The notes under the pieces were generated by a model. It saw only the letters and a program-made list of their open reading frames with translations, was not told the origin of the DNA and did no database searches. A DNA stretch of 7,436 nucleotides, taken from the NCBI GenBank assembly GCA_028706735.1, contig JAQTVS010000130.1, positions 1 to 7,436 of the forward strand. The letters run 5' to 3'. This document shows, piece after piece, positions 7,054 through 7,436 of this stretch. Numbering within the stretch: the stretch's first letter is position 1; every line of letters starts with the position of its first letter. The DNA comes from Thiomonas sp. Its GTDB lineage: Bacteria; Pseudomonadota; Gammaproteobacteria; Burkholderiales; Burkholderiaceae_C. Made by a program: the position numbers and the translations under genes.

Positions 7054-7060
7054 TCCTCCC
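7054..7060 (-). promoter_or_regulatory. Ribosome binding site of dksA
   Basis: GGGAGGA on the minus strand lies 8 nt before the GTG at 7045 and 5 nt before the GTG at 7048. It is the strongest Shine-Dalgarno match near the gene and supports the long N-terminal form rather than an internal ATG start. Confidence 0.75.
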
Positions 7061-7178
7061 AAACTTCTCGGTTCCAACGGCAAGTCGCCGCCTGTTTTGC
7101 TGCACAGCGGACTGTGCTTTGCTGTTGTGCTTCTCGCTTCTCTTCTTTCTTTACCTGCCTGCCTGCTCTCAAGCCACC

Positions 7179-7229
7179 CTCAATTTCTTTCCCGGCTCAA
7201 TTTCTTTCCCGGCTCAATTTCTTCCCCGG
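7179..7229. repeat. 17-bp tandem repeat, three copies, in the dksA leader
   Basis: CTCAATTTCTTTCCCGG occurs at 7179-7195, 7196-7212 and, with one T-to-C change, 7213-7229. On the minus strand, the sense of dksA, it reads as a purine-rich CCGGGAAAGAAATTGAG unit. It lies 134 bp or more upstream of the dksA start, in the likely untranslated leader. Confidence 0.9.
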
Positions 7230-7265
7230 TCTTCTTACTTGTCTTCTTACTCGTCTTCTTACTTC
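7230..7265. repeat. 12-bp tandem repeat, three copies, directly next to the 17-bp array
   Basis: TCTTCTTACTTG at 7230-7241 is followed by two near copies at 7242-7253 and 7254-7265 that differ only in their last two bases. In the dksA sense the unit is purine-rich (AAGTAAGAAGA). With the 17-bp array it makes an 87-bp polypyrimidine/polypurine tract. Confidence 0.85.
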
Positions 7266-7311
7266 ACTTTTTATCTTGCCTCTCGGGAGCAACACAAGTC
7301 AAAATCGCCCG

Positions 7312-7339
7312 ATTCTATTCACTTCGTGCGACTAGGCAA
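7312..7339 (-). promoter_or_regulatory. Candidate sigma-70 promoter for dksA
   Basis: On the minus strand TTGCCT (7339-7334) and TAGAAT (7317-7312) are 16 bp apart, a 4/6 and a 5/6 match to the consensus. It sits just after the CobW-family stop codon and would start a leader of about 260 nt containing both tandem arrays. A weaker alternative, TTGACT at 7302-7297 with CAAGAT at 7278-7273, lies inside the same spacer. Predicted by eye only. Confidence 0.4.
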
Positions 7340-7344
7340 GGCAT

Positions 7345-7436
7345 TCAACCGATCAGACACTGTTGCAGCCCTTGTTCCAGGATGTCACGCGGCAGGTCGA
7401 TGCCGATGAACACCATCTTGCTCTGCCGCTGTTCCT
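7345..7436 (-). CDS. CobW/ZigA-family GTP-binding protein, C-terminal end (5' part outside window)
   Basis: Only the last 29 complete codons are visible on the minus strand: EQRQSKMVFIGIDLPRDILEQGLQQCLIG followed by TGA at 7347-7345. The pattern of a basic residue, then VFIGIDL, then a helix ending in CL is typical of the C-terminal CobW_C domain in COG0523 GTPases, several of which are proposed zinc metallochaperones. Position directly upstream of dksA and on the same strand fits the gene order commonly seen in Burkholderiales. The GTPase domain with its metal-binding CxCC-type motif would lie outside the window, so the subfamily cannot be told. A promoter candidate in the following spacer suggests that dksA need not depend on read-through from this gene. 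Confidence 0.75.
   Translation of the reverse strand, partial: EQRQSKMVFIGIDLPRDILEQGLQQCLIG

Noticed and set aside
7315..7344. Nine-codon leader peptide frame (MPCLVARSE) overlapping the CobW-family stop region
   Set aside because: It has no clear ribosome site, no regulatory codon run, and lies largely upstream of the likely dksA transcription start.
1..7436. CRISPR array, tRNA/rRNA gene, insertion sequence or prophage
   Set aside because: The repeats present are direct tandem units without spacers, no cloverleaf or rRNA-like stretch was seen, and no transposase, integrase or phage gene is encoded.

Overview
The window looks like a chromosomal segment of a GC-rich betaproteobacterium of the order Burkholderiales. 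This rests on three things: a PuuD-type membrane urate hydroxylase, a DksA with a long Ala/Lys/Ser-rich N-terminus and a 'CEETGEPIG...RPTATLSLEAQ' C-terminus, and the order cobW-family gene, dksA, STAS-domain gene, hslV, hslU. A Comamonadaceae, Leptothrix or Thiomonas-like host is plausible, but genus cannot be settled from the sequence alone.

Left part (+ strand, 1-2089). The 3' end of puuD, with its C-terminal cytochrome c domain, is followed by a short NCS2-type nucleobase/urate permease gene. That gene keeps the normal N- and C-termini but appears to have lost roughly the central half in frame. Together they look like the remains of a urate/purine uptake and oxidation locus. An intact type III pantothenate kinase gene (coaX) follows.

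Convergent junction (2090-2325). Between coaX (+) and hslU (-) nearly all the space is a 76-bp unit repeated 2.9 times, each unit carrying two small hairpins. It may act as a REP/BIME-like bidirectional end for both transcripts.

Right part (- strand, 7436-2326). Reading right to left: the last codons of a CobW/ZigA-family GTPase; a roughly 300-bp spacer with a plausible promoter and two short purine-rich tandem arrays in the probable dksA leader; dksA, which lacks three of the four zinc cysteines; a 644-aa STAS-domain protein; and hslV and hslU, the two parts of the HslVU ATP-dependent protease. Same strand and short gaps (84, 69 and 4 bp) suggest that dksA, the STAS gene, hslV and hslU can be co-transcribed.

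The most notable items are the STAS protein, which has an internal duplication of a [37-residue helical segment + STAS] module; the internally deleted permease; the 76-bp tandem repeat; a second element (hairpin, 8-nt spacer, 24-nt core) present once on each strand; and the repeat-rich dksA leader. I found no CRISPR array, insertion sequence, prophage, tRNA or rRNA.
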